Notes under the pieces: model-generated
Told to the model about the DNA's origin: nothing
The model's input: the letters and a program-made list of their open reading frames with translations, nothing else
Databases searched by the model: none
Translations under genes and position numbers: made by a program
Shown here: positions 37,085 to 46,333 of the stretch, one piece after another
Numbering within the stretch: position 1 is the stretch's first letter
How the letters are laid out: each line of letters opens with the position of its first letter
Source: Verrucomicrobia bacterium S94
GTDB lineage: Bacteria > Verrucomicrobiota > Kiritimatiellia > Kiritimatiellales > Pontiellaceae
DNA length: 64,000 nucleotides
Direction: 5' to 3'
Assembly: GCA_004299845.1 (NCBI GenBank)
Contig: CP036201.1
Span: 3,348,001-3,412,000 of the forward strand

Positions 37085-37695
37085 ATGTTGGATATTGTAT
37101 TTCAGGATGAAGCACTTGTTGCGGTGGATAAACCGACGGGTCTGTTATCGGTGCCGGGGCGGGGGCCGGATAAGCAGGACTGCTGTTTCAGTCGCGTGAA
37201 AAAAGTGTTTCCGGAGGCGCTGATGGTGCACCGGCTGGATATGGATACGTCCGGTCTGATTCTTTTTGCGCGGTCGCCGGCCGTACAGCGTGTGCTTTCG
37301 CTGCAGTTTGAAAAGCGTGAAATCTGTAAAACCTATACGGCGCTCGTGGAAGGGATTGTTGAGCAGGATGAGGGATTGGTCGATTTTCCGATGCGCAAAG
37401 ATATGGAGCAACGTCTGCCGCCGAAACATATAGTGGACTGTGTGCGTGGAAAGAAGGCTGTTACCCGGTGGAAAGTGCTGGAACGGGGGAGCATTCAACG
37501 CGTGTAGCGCTGTTTCCAGAGACCGGACGTTCGCATCAGCTTCGGGTGCATATGAGTGCAATCGGTTTTCCAATCGTTGGAGATAATATCTATGGTACAG
37601 CCGGTGAACGGCTGATGCTGCATGCACAGCATCTGACGCTGGCTCATCCGGTTTCCGGAGAGCCGGTCAGATTTGAATGTCCGGTTCCGTTTTAG
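37085..37695 (+). CDS. RluA-family 23S/tRNA pseudouridine synthase, apparent -1 frameshift
   Basis: About 203 aa if repaired. From the ATG at 37085 ([17 protein letters not shown]) the frame runs through the catalytic HRLDMDTSG and [14 protein letters not shown] motifs, then stops at 37507. The remaining conserved part, [18 protein letters not shown] through to the stop at 37695, is in another frame. Adding one G to the GGGGG run at 37485-37489 restores a continuous protein. An in-frame TTG at 37043 could extend the start. Target uridine unknown. The stop overlaps the convergent DUF2059 gene by four bases. Confidence 0.85.
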
Positions 37696-38171
37696 GGAGT
37701 GGTCATGCCTTCGGTCATGATGGCCTGAATTTTGGCCTGGAATACAGCCTGATGTTTCATCGCCACCTGTTGGCCGACCATGGCTCCTTCCTGCATGAGC
37801 CGGGGCAGTTCTTCGAGGGTTTTCTTGCCGATCGGTGTTTTATAAAAAGCAATCAGTTCTTTCAGTTCGGTTTCGCTGAAAGCACCCTGATAAATGGTGA
37901 TCATCCGGGCGGTCAGTTCGGGGTCGTTGGCGACTGCGGAACCGAACTCTTTGGATGCGACAATGATTTTATCAATTTTTTCCTGATCCAGCCCCATCTG
38001 TCTGAACTGGTCAACCTGTGCTGCGAAAACCGAGTTGAAACTTTCCATGAACATTTCTTTCGGAGCAACCATGGAAATGAGTTCTTCGGCGGCCGCCTTG
38101 TGGCTTTCAGCATCTGCGAATCCATTGGTAATACAGGTGGTCAGTGCGAGCAGTGCGATCAGTTTTTTCAT
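37692..38171 (-). CDS. Secreted DUF2059 protein
   Basis: 159 aa with a Sec signal peptide ([19 protein letters not shown]). The mature helical domain matches DUF2059: [14 protein letters not shown] near the start, then [20 protein letters not shown] and a [13 protein letters not shown] tail. The function of the family is not established. AAAAGGA ribosome site. Monocistronic. Confidence 0.85.
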   Translation of the reverse strand: MKKLIALLALTTCITNGFADAESHKAAAEELISMVAPKEMFMESFNSVFAAQVDQFRQMGLDQEKIDKIIVASKEFGSAVANDPELTARMITIYQGAFSETELKELIAFYKTPIGKKTLEELPRLMQEGAMVGQQVAMKHQAVFQAKIQAIMTEGMTTP

Positions 38172-38304
38172 TTTGTATTCCTTTTGAGGTTATGTATGCC
38201 TGTATGATTTTCTGACAAACTTTTAAACAGTTTTGTGTTTAATCTGCGGAAGGGCAAGGCGAATCCGCTTGAATGTGCCGCCCGATTCTGAACAATCCGG
38301 TGCC

Positions 38305-39201
38305 ATGGACGATTTACTCTACAAAGGACATTTCAAGGGACTGGACATTGCGTTCACCTATGTGGTTGCCACGAAAGCCGTGAATGAAAGTGTGGTTCGG
38401 CACGATTGCGATCCGGCCGGTGCGCATATACTGGGTCGTGCAACGGCGGCCGGACTGCTTGCGGCGGCACTGCTGCCGGAACAACGCCGGCTTAACGCCT
38501 GCTGGAAATATGAGGGCGGACTGAAAACGGTGGTGGTTGATGCGGGGAACGACGGTACGGTACGGTCGCTGATTTCGCCGAATCATCTGCATGAATTTGA
38601 AGATGCGCATGAAGCGCTTTACGGAAATGAAGGGCAGCTTCAGGTCATTACCACGGAAAAAGGCGGTATTGTGAATTCCGGCACGACACCGATTGCACTG
38701 CATGATGTGGTGAATGATCTGGCGTATCACTATTCAATTTCCGATCAGGTGGAAACCGGGATGAGTGTGATGATCGGGTTTGATGCGGATCCGGAGAAGC
38801 CGGTGGCACTGTGTCAGGGCTGGATGATTCAGGCACTGCCGAATACCGATCTTGAACGGTTCGACCGCATCCGCAACCACATGGGCGGCCATGGATTCCG
38901 TGAATTACTGGGCCATGAAAGCGCGGCGGAGAGTTATTTTGAGCAGATTGCTCAGGTCCTGGTCGGGAATGAGCAGGATTACGAAGGTGTACATATGGAC
39001 GTCTGTCCGACTCCGGAATACCGATGTACCTGCAGTCGGGAGAAAATGGCCGCCGTTTTGCGCTCCATCCCGATTCCCGACCGCATGACCATCGTAAAGA
39101 AAAATGAGCCGCTGGGGATCAGCTGTCAGTTCTGCAACAAACGCTATGAACTCTCCATTCCCGAATGCATTGCGGCCTGGAATGAGAAGATTCAGGGTTG
39201 A
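38305..39201 (+). CDS. hslO: Redox-regulated chaperonin Hsp33
   Basis: 298 aa from the ATG at 38305, the usual length; a TTG at 38233 would add 24 unrelated residues. The N-terminal substrate-binding domain starts YKGHFKGLDIAFTYV. The C-terminal redox switch has the four zinc cysteines, CTCSREKM and CQFCNKRYE. Oxidation releases zinc and activates the holdase against aggregation. It overlaps or abuts sfsA, so the two are probably cotranscribed. Confidence 0.95.
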   Translation: MDDLLYKGHFKGLDIAFTYVVATKAVNESVVRHDCDPAGAHILGRATAAGLLAAALLPEQRRLNACWKYEGGLKTVVVDAGNDGTVRSLISPNHLHEFEDAHEALYGNEGQLQVITTEKGGIVNSGTTPIALHDVVNDLAYHYSISDQVETGMSVMIGFDADPEKPVALCQGWMIQALPNTDLERFDRIRNHMGGHGFRELLGHESAAESYFEQIAQVLVGNEQDYEGVHMDVCPTPEYRCTCSREKMAAVLRSIPIPDRMTIVKKNEPLGISCQFCNKRYELSIPECIAAWNEKIQG

Positions 39202-39236
39202 ACGGTTTCCGGGAGGGAAGCGTTTCGCACAGTCAT

Positions 39237-39929
39237 ATGGATATGCCGAAGGCCATACAAGGCACTTTAATTAAACGATATAAGCGCTTTCTGGCGGATG
39301 TGAAACTGGATGATGGAACGGTGATTACCGCCCACTGTCCGAATACCGGCCGGATGACGACGTGTGCCGAACCGGGATACCGCGTGGTTCTTTCCGACTC
39401 GGAAAATCCCAAAAGAAAATACCGCTATACCTGGGAGCTGGCGCATAACGGCGATTGCTGGATCTGCGTCAATACCGGTCGCGCGAATGAAATGGCGTTT
39501 GAAGCGGTTTCTGAAGGCCGGATTCCGGAACTGACCGGTTATGAAGAGGTGGTCCGTGAGCGGAAATTCGGAAACAGCCGCTTTGACCTGTTTTTAAAAA
39601 CAGGTGATAATCTATGCTATGTGGAAGTCAAAAGCGTGACACTGCTGGCGGATGACGGCCGGTATGCGTTTCCGGATGCTGTTACCGAGCGCGGCCGCAA
39701 ACATTTGAATGAACTGATCGAAGTGGTGAAGGCCGGACACCGCGCCGCTATGCTTTTTGTTATTTCCCGCTCAGACGGTTCCGGCTTTCGGGCTGCGCAC
39801 GAAATTGATCCGGCATATGCGGAAATGCTGAAAATCGCAGCAGGAAACGGCGTGGAACTTCATGCCTGGCAGGCCGATCTGTCGCCGGAAGCGATCCGGC
39901 TGAATCAGGCGGTTCCTATTATTGCTTAA
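39237..39929 (+). CDS. sfsA: SfsA family protein (sugar fermentation stimulation/DNA-RNA nuclease fold)
   Basis: 230 aa from the ATG at 39237; ATG 39243 and a TTG at 39198 overlapping hslO are alternatives. The typical GTLIKRYKRFLADV start is followed by CPNTGRM, the nuclease-like ELAHN...GRANEM block, FGNSRFDL, YVEVKSVTL and FPDAVTERGRKHL. The E-x-K pair of a PD-(D/E)xK nuclease fold is visible in EVKSVT. Role in the cell remains unsettled in the literature known to me. Confidence 0.93.
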   Translation: MDMPKAIQGTLIKRYKRFLADVKLDDGTVITAHCPNTGRMTTCAEPGYRVVLSDSENPKRKYRYTWELAHNGDCWICVNTGRANEMAFEAVSEGRIPELTGYEEVVRERKFGNSRFDLFLKTGDNLCYVEVKSVTLLADDGRYAFPDAVTERGRKHLNELIEVVKAGHRAAMLFVISRSDGSGFRAAHEIDPAYAEMLKIAAGNGVELHAWQADLSPEAIRLNQAVPIIA

Positions 39930-40013
39930 AAACTTTAGGTTATCCGGCTGAGCGTTATTATCTTCCTCCAAAGATGTTGAGTAATAGGAGCTCCATTGAA
40001 AGAGGATAAGACG

Positions 40014-43000
40014 ATGATGTATCGCAGAAGAATTGTTCTTGGTGCCGGGATCGTTCTGGGCCTTTTGTCCGCAGTTTATCTGTTTCGCTTACGGGAAACC
40101 GGAGTACTGCGACCGCCGATGTCTTCATCTTTTTCCGTTTCGGCAGAAGTTCTGTTAAAACCTTCCGGAAAGTGGATTGAGCAGGTTTCGGCAGCGGAAC
40201 CGGATGAAGCCATGGAGCTGGCAAAATTACGCGGCCGGCAAATGAAGGAACTGATTCGGACCGATCCGGAAAAGGCCTTGTCTCTGGCCTTATCGTGGGC
40301 GGAATGGCAGGCGCTTTCCCCTGAACTCCGGGCACATGTGGAGCAGCCTTTCAGTATGCAGGCTGATGTTGAAGTACTGGTGGCCTGCGGCGAACAGAGC
40401 CGATCTTTCATCGAAACCGATTTCCCCGGTCTTGGGAAAATGGAGACGTATGTGTACGGCCGCCGCAATGAGGTGAATACCAAAAAAGGGCTTCCGGTTC
40501 AGGGGATTCGTGTGGGAACAGTGGGTGCGCTTCGGGAGGAAACATTCCAGCTGTTGAAACGCAACGATGAAATTGCAGTGCTTAATCTGTTCCCGGTTGC
40601 GGGGACCAAGCCGGCATCGGATGCGGTTGCGGCCCTCGCCGGCGGATACCTTTTTTATTTTGAAAACGAAGCCGCACTGGAAGCGGCGAACCGTAAACTG
40701 GCGGAGCTGGAGGCCCTGCCTGGTCCGGATGCGGGCCTGCAGCAGCTTTTCGAGAAACTGGACGCCTATCTTTACGACGAGGGCGGAATCGATTTCGAGG
40801 CGCTGGAAACCGCAGTGCGTTCTGCTTCAGCCGAATGGACCGGAACGCCGCGCGAGGTCTATGTGATTCTGGTCGATTTTCCTGATATTTCCGGCCAGCC
40901 GGTGGATCCGGTTGAATTTTCGAACCGGCTGAATAATGCGGTATCGGAGCAGATCTGGGAAATGTCCTATAAAAAAACGCATATTGTCGCCGAGGTGAAT
41001 CCAAAGACCTATCGCCTTACCCAGACAAGTATGAATTATACGAATAAAACGAGTGCTTTGCACAGCGAAGCGAAAGCTCTTGCTGAAGTGGAGGTGGGTT
41101 CGCTGGACGGCTATGACACCATTTGCGTCGTATTTCCTCACGTGGCGGGCATGGGGTTTGCCGGACTCGCCAGCGTCGGCGGACAGAATCTGTGGCTGAA
41201 CGGAACCATGAATAACGATGTAGTGATCCATGAACTGGGGCACAACTACGGTTCGTATCATGCTTCATTCTGGCAGGTGGCGGGCAGCGATCCGGTCGAT
41301 CCGGCCGGTGAAAAAATCGAATACGGCGATTTTACGGATATTATGGGGGGTGGTGACTCGCCGGAGGGGCACTTTAATCATTGGCATAAAAAGCACATCG
41401 GCTGGCTGGAAAGTACCAACTGGACGGCGGCAACGACCTCCGGAACGTATCGTATTCATCGTTTTGATCATCCGGATACCACGGCCGCCATTCGGGGACT
41501 TCAAATCCCGAAAACGGGAAATGATAATTACTGGCTCGGTCTGCGGCAGGAATATACTGCATACGATGCCTTCGGTCGCGGGGCTTATCTGCTCTGGAAA
41601 AAATCGGTTGACAACCGCTCCTATCTGGTCGACACCACGCCGGACTCCGCTGATGGAAAATATGACGGCGGTCTCGCGCTGGGCCGGACCTATTCCGATG
41701 TTGCAGCCGGCGTGCACATTACGCCGGTTGCGCGCGGCGGACGGTCGCCGAATGAATGGATGGATATTCGGGTGAACTTCGGCAGTTTCCCCGGAAATTC
41801 CGCGCCGATGGCATCAATCAGCGGACCGGCGACCGGTTCCGTTCAGGAGAGTATGATTTTCAGTGTTTCCGCTTCCGATGCGGACGGCGATGAGTTGGCC
41901 TATTATTGGAACACGGGCGATGGCCTGGTGAAACCGAACAGCCCGACGATCGCCACCGCCTGGCTTTCCGGCAGTACCGTGACCGTCAGTTGCGTGGTCT
42001 CGGACATGAAAGGCGGTACCGTTGAGGTTTCTCAGGAGGTCGTTCTCTCCAGTCCGCTGGATAACTGGACGCAGCGGACGTCGGGGGTGACCGCTCAGTT
42101 AAATGATCTTGCTGTCGGGAACGGCCGGGTGGTGGCTGTTGGGGAAACAATGGAACTACTGCATATTCAGACGATGGTATAAACTGGACTGTTCATACCA
42201 GCGGCAGTCATTGGTTGGGCAATGTGTATTTATCCGGAGTAATATATGATGGATCTCAGTTTGTTGCCGTTGGTATGGATCATGACGAAAGCGGATGGGA
42301 GCAGGTGATCTACACTTCTGCTGATGGTACGTATTGGACAAAAAGGTACGAGTCAAATTCTGCCAGTACCAATAACATTCGGCTGTATGATGTTGCCTAT
42401 GGAAATGGCGTTTATGTGGCGGTGGGTGATAATGGAACCATTGTGCGGTCTACGGATAGTGTTACCTGGAGTCCTGTTGTCTCCGGTACAACGACCACCC
42501 TAGCGGGGATAAGCTATGGAGACGGTGTGTTTGTTGCTGTTGGACCAAAATATTCCGGAGCTTCAGCCATTGCTTTGACTTCTTTGGATGGACTTTCATG
42601 GACGAATAATGCATCGGGAATAGATCTTGATAGCTGGAAGCTATTGAGTGATATCGAATATTTTAACGGACAGTTTCTGGCTGGAGGTTTTTATGCTCGG
42701 ATTCTTACTTCTAGGGATCAGGGACAGACATTTACTACGACTATGGCGGATGATCGCTATACCATTTATGGTTTGGCTCATGGTGGAGATATCTTTTTCG
42801 CTACTGGTATCAATGAAGATACCGGAGGAGTCGATATCAACCTGATTTCGGCGGATGGAGTGAACTGGTCGGAACTTTTCACGGCCCAGAAGGATAATCA
42901 GAATGCGGCTGTTTATTTTAACGGAACGTTTATCACGGTCGGCGATAACGGATCGATCTGGCAGTCGGGTGCGGTGGAAGGTTTGGCGCAGGGATTTGCC

Positions 43001-43369
43001 GGATGGCAGCTGGAACACGGGGATGATCTTGGTTTTAACCGGGATCCGATGGATGATGCGGATTTTGACGGGGAAGTGAATCTGGTGGAATATGCACTGG
43101 GTTCAGTGGCGACCGATGCGGAGTCCCGTCCTTCGGTCCGGTCGGAGGTGAACGCCGGGTATTTTCAGGTGAACTATCCGCGCACCGCCAAACGGGATGA
43201 TATTGCCTACACGGTTGAGCGTGCCTCCAATCTGATTTCCAATGACTGGAGTGCGGCGGAAGCGGTGGTGGTGGAAAATTCGGAGACGAATCTGGCCGCC
43301 CGGTCTGTTTACACGATTGATGCACAAACGAATGAATATCTGCGTCTGAAGGTGGAACTCTCCGATTAA
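40014..43369 (+). CDS. Large secreted zinc metzincin-like protease with PKD-type and repeat domains, apparent frameshift
   Basis: About 1118 aa if repaired. One N-terminal membrane/signal helix; a long prodomain; a catalytic domain with HELGHNYGSYH (HExxHxxxxxH zinc site) near residue 404 and a DIMGGG Met-turn; a PKD/cadherin-like domain (SASDADGDELAYYWNTGDG); repeats of the VAVGxNGTI type (beta-propeller-like); and a C-terminal DPMDDADFDGEVNLVEYALG module common in Verrucomicrobia exoproteins. The frame breaks at GGGGAAA (42141-42147): the frame from 40014 ends at 42182, while the repeats continue in another frame. One extra base there joins them. Confidence 0.8.
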
Positions 43370-43716
43370 GCATACTTAACGACAGCGTTATTCCGCGCAG
43401 CGACGCAGAGAGCGCGGAGCCGTTTATGACTGAATTTCTCTGCGTCCTCAGCACCTCTGTGAGGGATCAAATTTATACCGGATAGCTTTAACGTTTGGTA
43501 TTACATGCTATTGGGTTTGGTTTGTGTACAAAAAAGTCGTAATTTATTACCTTATTGTTAATGCATTATAATGAGTTGCTTATAAAACCGTTCTGAAAAA
43601 TCCACCGTTGAATATGGGAAAATTCACCGAAACCGGTGGGCGCGTCCGCGATCCATTTCAAACCGTATCGGGAAAACAGGCTGTGTGAATGCTGCATTTC
43701 AGGTAGTTTGACGATT
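43370..43716. other. Gene-free stretch with a 9-base inverted repeat
   Basis: GACGCAGAG (43402-43410) and CTCTGCGTC (43438-43446) are perfect inverted repeats in a CGCAGAG-rich stretch (43391-43464), 27 bases apart. It resembles dispersed palindromic sequences but I see only one copy here, and no U tract. The rest (43465-43716) is A+T-rich and may hold the promoter of the 43717 gene; I see no protein worth calling. Confidence 0.55.
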
Positions 43717-44097
43717 ATGACGAAAATTTCAGAACAAATGAGGGTCGTGGTGCTTGGGGCGAGTCCGAAGCCGGAGCGGTATGCCAATAAAGCTGTGCAC
43801 CTTCTGCTCGAACATGGTTATTCAGTATTGCCGGTGCATCCGGCGGCGGCGGAAATTGCAGGACAGAACGTCTATGCCGGGCTGCGGGATATTGAGACCG
43901 CCGTTCATACGGTTACGGTTTATCTTTCAGCTTCTCAGTCCGCATTGCTGGCGGCGGATCTCATGGCATTGCGGCCCCGCCGGGTGATCTTCAATCCCGG
44001 TGCGGAAAATCGGGAACTTCAGCACATGCTGCAGGAGAACGGGATTGAAGTAGAGGAAGCCTGCACGCTGGTATTGCTGAATACAGGACAGTTTTAA
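43717..44097 (+). CDS. CoA-binding (Rossmann) domain protein
   Basis: 126 aa from the ATG at 43717; an ATG at 43741 is an alternative start. A single CoA_binding_2 domain: VVVLGASPKPERYANKAV, then GYSVLPVHPAA, VYLSASQ, RRVIFNPGAEN and the C-terminal ACTLVLLNTGQF. These small proteins bind CoA or nucleotides; their cellular role is unclear. The stop overlaps the next ATG (TAATG). Confidence 0.88.
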   Translation: MTKISEQMRVVVLGASPKPERYANKAVHLLLEHGYSVLPVHPAAAEIAGQNVYAGLRDIETAVHTVTVYLSASQSALLAADLMALRPRRVIFNPGAENRELQHMLQENGIEVEEACTLVLLNTGQF

Positions 44098-44546
44098 TGA
44101 AGGATTCCGGGTACTGGAAAAAGGAAATCGGTCTGGAACCGCATCCGGAGGGCGGATGGTACCGGCGTGTTTTTGAGTCGGATATCCGACTGGAAAACGG
44201 CCGCCCGGCCATGACCTCCATTTATTATCTCCTGGAGGCGCCCGGTTTTTCTGCGCTGCATCGGTTGAAGTCGGATGAACAGTGGCATTTTTATTATGGA
44301 CAGCCGATCACCATTCACGAGCTGACCGCCGGCGGAGTGGTGCATACCCGGCTGGGCGGGACCCGGTTCCAGCATAGCGTGAAAGCCGGAACGGTTTTCG
44401 GGGCAACGGTTGAAACGGGATATGCCCTGGTGGGCTGTGCGGTGGCTCCCGGCTTTGATTTTTCGGATTTTGAATTGCCTGCGCGTGAGGAACTGCTGAA
44501 AGAATTTCCAGATCAATATGACTTTATTGTAAGCCTATCTTATTGA
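44097..44546 (+). CDS. Cupin_5 (DUF985) protein
   Basis: 149 aa. A single cupin fold: GLEPHPEGGWYRR at the start, SIYYLLEA, SALHRLKSDEQWHFYYG with the metal-ligand-like His/Glu, and VGCAVAPGFDFSDFEL. The HPEGGWY start is the mark of the DUF985 family (YML079-like). Ligand unknown. One-base overlap with the CoA-binding gene points to a two-gene operon. Confidence 0.9.
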   Translation: MKDSGYWKKEIGLEPHPEGGWYRRVFESDIRLENGRPAMTSIYYLLEAPGFSALHRLKSDEQWHFYYGQPITIHELTAGGVVHTRLGGTRFQHSVKAGTVFGATVETGYALVGCAVAPGFDFSDFELPAREELLKEFPDQYDFIVSLSY

Positions 44547-44568
44547 ATGTTAATCATTTATTTAAAAT

Positions 44569-44596
44569 TTGACATCGATCGTTATCGGCATAAAAT
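44569..44596 (+). promoter_or_regulatory. Sigma-70-type promoter of the ferritin-like gene
   Basis: A perfect -35 box TTGACA (44569-44574) is separated by 16 bp from TAAAAT (44591-44596). It lies 27 bases before the ATG, with an AAAGGAG ribosome site between. It is the clearest consensus promoter in the window. Confidence 0.75.
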
Positions 44597-44622
44597 TCTT
44601 TCAACAGCGAAAGGAGCATCAT

Positions 44623-45108
44623 ATGCCATTCAATCAGACGAAGGATGTATTCGAGCAGGCCTGTAAATTCCACCACAAGCTGAGTGAGTTTTATGAAAAT
44701 CTCAAGGACTCGGCTGCAAAAGAACGGACAAAGGCACTGCTGGATTATCTCAGCCGGCATGAACAGTATCTGGAGGACTGTCTCAAGGAATTTATGCAGG
44801 ATGTTTCCAGAAATGTTGCAGATTCTTTTCTGCAATACGGACCGGATGCGTCGACACTTAAGGAAATTAACGATTTTCAGATCAAGTCCTCCATGGAGGT
44901 GGAGGATGTGGTGGCCGCCGCGATGCATTTCGACGCGTGCCTGATCAAATTCTACCGCGAAATGGCGGAAAAGACACAGAACAGTAAAGTGCGTGAGATT
45001 TTCGAAAATCTCCTGATTATGGAAGAGCATGAGCAGATCGAGCTCAGCAAAACCACGATGGAGTTCGGCCTGCTGGATGAAAAACTGGTGGTTGATGAGA
45101 CGATATGA
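44623..45108 (+). CDS. Ferritin-like four-helix protein (rubrerythrin/DUF-type)
   Basis: 161 aa from the ATG at 44623 behind AAAGGAG. All-helical with Glu and His placed as for a ferritin-like fold: HHKLSEFYENL, RHEQYLEDCL, AMHFDACLIKFYREM and LIMEEHEQIELSK. It lacks a complete pair of ExxH di-iron motifs as far as I can tell, so metal binding is uncertain. Transcribed from its own strong promoter, which suggests a stress or storage role. Confidence 0.78.
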   Translation: MPFNQTKDVFEQACKFHHKLSEFYENLKDSAAKERTKALLDYLSRHEQYLEDCLKEFMQDVSRNVADSFLQYGPDASTLKEINDFQIKSSMEVEDVVAAAMHFDACLIKFYREMAEKTQNSKVREIFENLLIMEEHEQIELSKTTMEFGLLDEKLVVDETI

Positions 45109-45144
45109 TTTCCAATGCCAGGAACTTTCAGTAGTTTTCCGGGC

Positions 45145-45666
45145 ATGATATATCAGTTCAAAGAGGTAAAACCGTCACTGCCGGATGAATATTATATTGC
45201 GGAAAACGCCACGGTGATCGGTGATGTGGTGCTGAAAAATCAGTCCAGCGTCTGGTTTGGAACGGTGTTGCGGGGCGATATTGAACCCATCGTTCTGGGT
45301 GAACGTTCCAATATTCAGGATAATTCCGTGGCCCACACCGGAAAAGGAGCTCCGACCATTATCGGCGACGATGTAACCGTCGGCCATAAGGTGACTTTGC
45401 ATGGCTGCACTGTTGGAAATAACTGCCTGATCGGCATGGGAGCCATTCTTCTTGATAACTGTGAGATCGGCGATAACTGCATTATCGGTGCAGGTTCGAT
45501 TATTACGCAGGGTAAAAAAATTCCGCCCGGTTCGCTGGCTGTCGGTTCGCCGGCGCGGGTGATCCGTAAACTGACGGAAGCTGATTTTATCAATATCCGG
45601 AGTTATGCTGAGCGGTATGTTGAAAACATGCGGCGGTACCGGGGCGGGATCATTAAGCCATGCTGA
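45145..45666 (+). CDS. Gamma carbonic anhydrase-like hexapeptide protein (YrdA family)
   Basis: 173 aa from the ATG at 45145; an ATG at 45115 would add ten residues that family members lack. It is a left-handed beta-helix of hexapeptide repeats (IGDVVLKNQSSVWFGTVLRG; VGNNCLIGMGAILLDNC). Metal-binding His are in SVAHTG and VGHKVTLHG (His-x4-His). It may hydrate CO2 or act as a transferase; activity of the YrdA branch is debated. The end overlaps the next gene by 7 bases. Confidence 0.9.
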   Translation: MIYQFKEVKPSLPDEYYIAENATVIGDVVLKNQSSVWFGTVLRGDIEPIVLGERSNIQDNSVAHTGKGAPTIIGDDVTVGHKVTLHGCTVGNNCLIGMGAILLDNCEIGDNCIIGAGSIITQGKKIPPGSLAVGSPARVIRKLTEADFINIRSYAERYVENMRRYRGGIIKPC

Positions 45667-46328
45667 ACGTGCTGAAAGATTTCAGCGAGCGGATAGGGCT
45701 GGGGGGTGGAAAACCGGTTTTCAATCCGGAGGTGTTTAACGATCCCGTTGCTCTGCAGACCGCCTGGTCACCGTTGAAAAAAGGCGGAGCCAGTTTCAGA
45801 ACACAGAAACTGGTGGAAATTGATCCGGATCGCCTGGAACTTAGAACAACAGCGGGAGCGATTCTGTTTTCCGTGTTGTTTGCGGGAATGGGGCTGCTGG
45901 CTATCGGCGGCGGGATTGCAATTTATATTCAATCGGACTTTTCTTCATTTAAAAGCATACTGCCGGTACTCATCGGGCTGGTCTTTACCGGCGCGGGGGG
46001 GTGTATGCTGTATTATTTTTCCACACCGTCGGTGTTTGACCGGCGCAATGGATTTTTCTGGAAAGGGCGCAAATCACCCGACGAAGTGGTGAACCGGAGC
46101 CGTCTGAAGCAGTTCGTTGAATTTGATCGGATTTATGCGCTGCAGCTGATTTCGGAATACTGCAGGAGCGATAAAAGCAGTTTTTACAGTTATGAACTCA
46201 ACCTGATTTTAAAGGACGGCAGCCGGATCAACGTTTTCGACCATGGGAAACTGGACGCCGCCCGGGCGGATGCGGAGAAGCTGTCGGCTTTTCTGAACCG
46301 GCCATACTGGGAAGGTCCGGTCGGTTAG
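45660..46328 (+). CDS. Hypothetical two-helix membrane protein
   Basis: 222 aa; family not recognised. Soluble N-terminus, two membrane helices (about residues 67-88 and 98-118), and a soluble C-terminal domain with a beta-rich YELNLILKDGSRINVFDHG stretch that recalls PH-like domains of small membrane proteins. It overlaps the carbonic anhydrase gene (ATGCTGA) and converges on the kinase gene with 5 bases between. Confidence 0.8.
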   Translation: MLNVLKDFSERIGLGGGKPVFNPEVFNDPVALQTAWSPLKKGGASFRTQKLVEIDPDRLELRTTAGAILFSVLFAGMGLLAIGGGIAIYIQSDFSSFKSILPVLIGLVFTGAGGCMLYYFSTPSVFDRRNGFFWKGRKSPDEVVNRSRLKQFVEFDRIYALQLISEYCRSDKSSFYSYELNLILKDGSRINVFDHGKLDAARADAEKLSAFLNRPYWEGPVG

Positions 46329-46333
46329 TCTGC

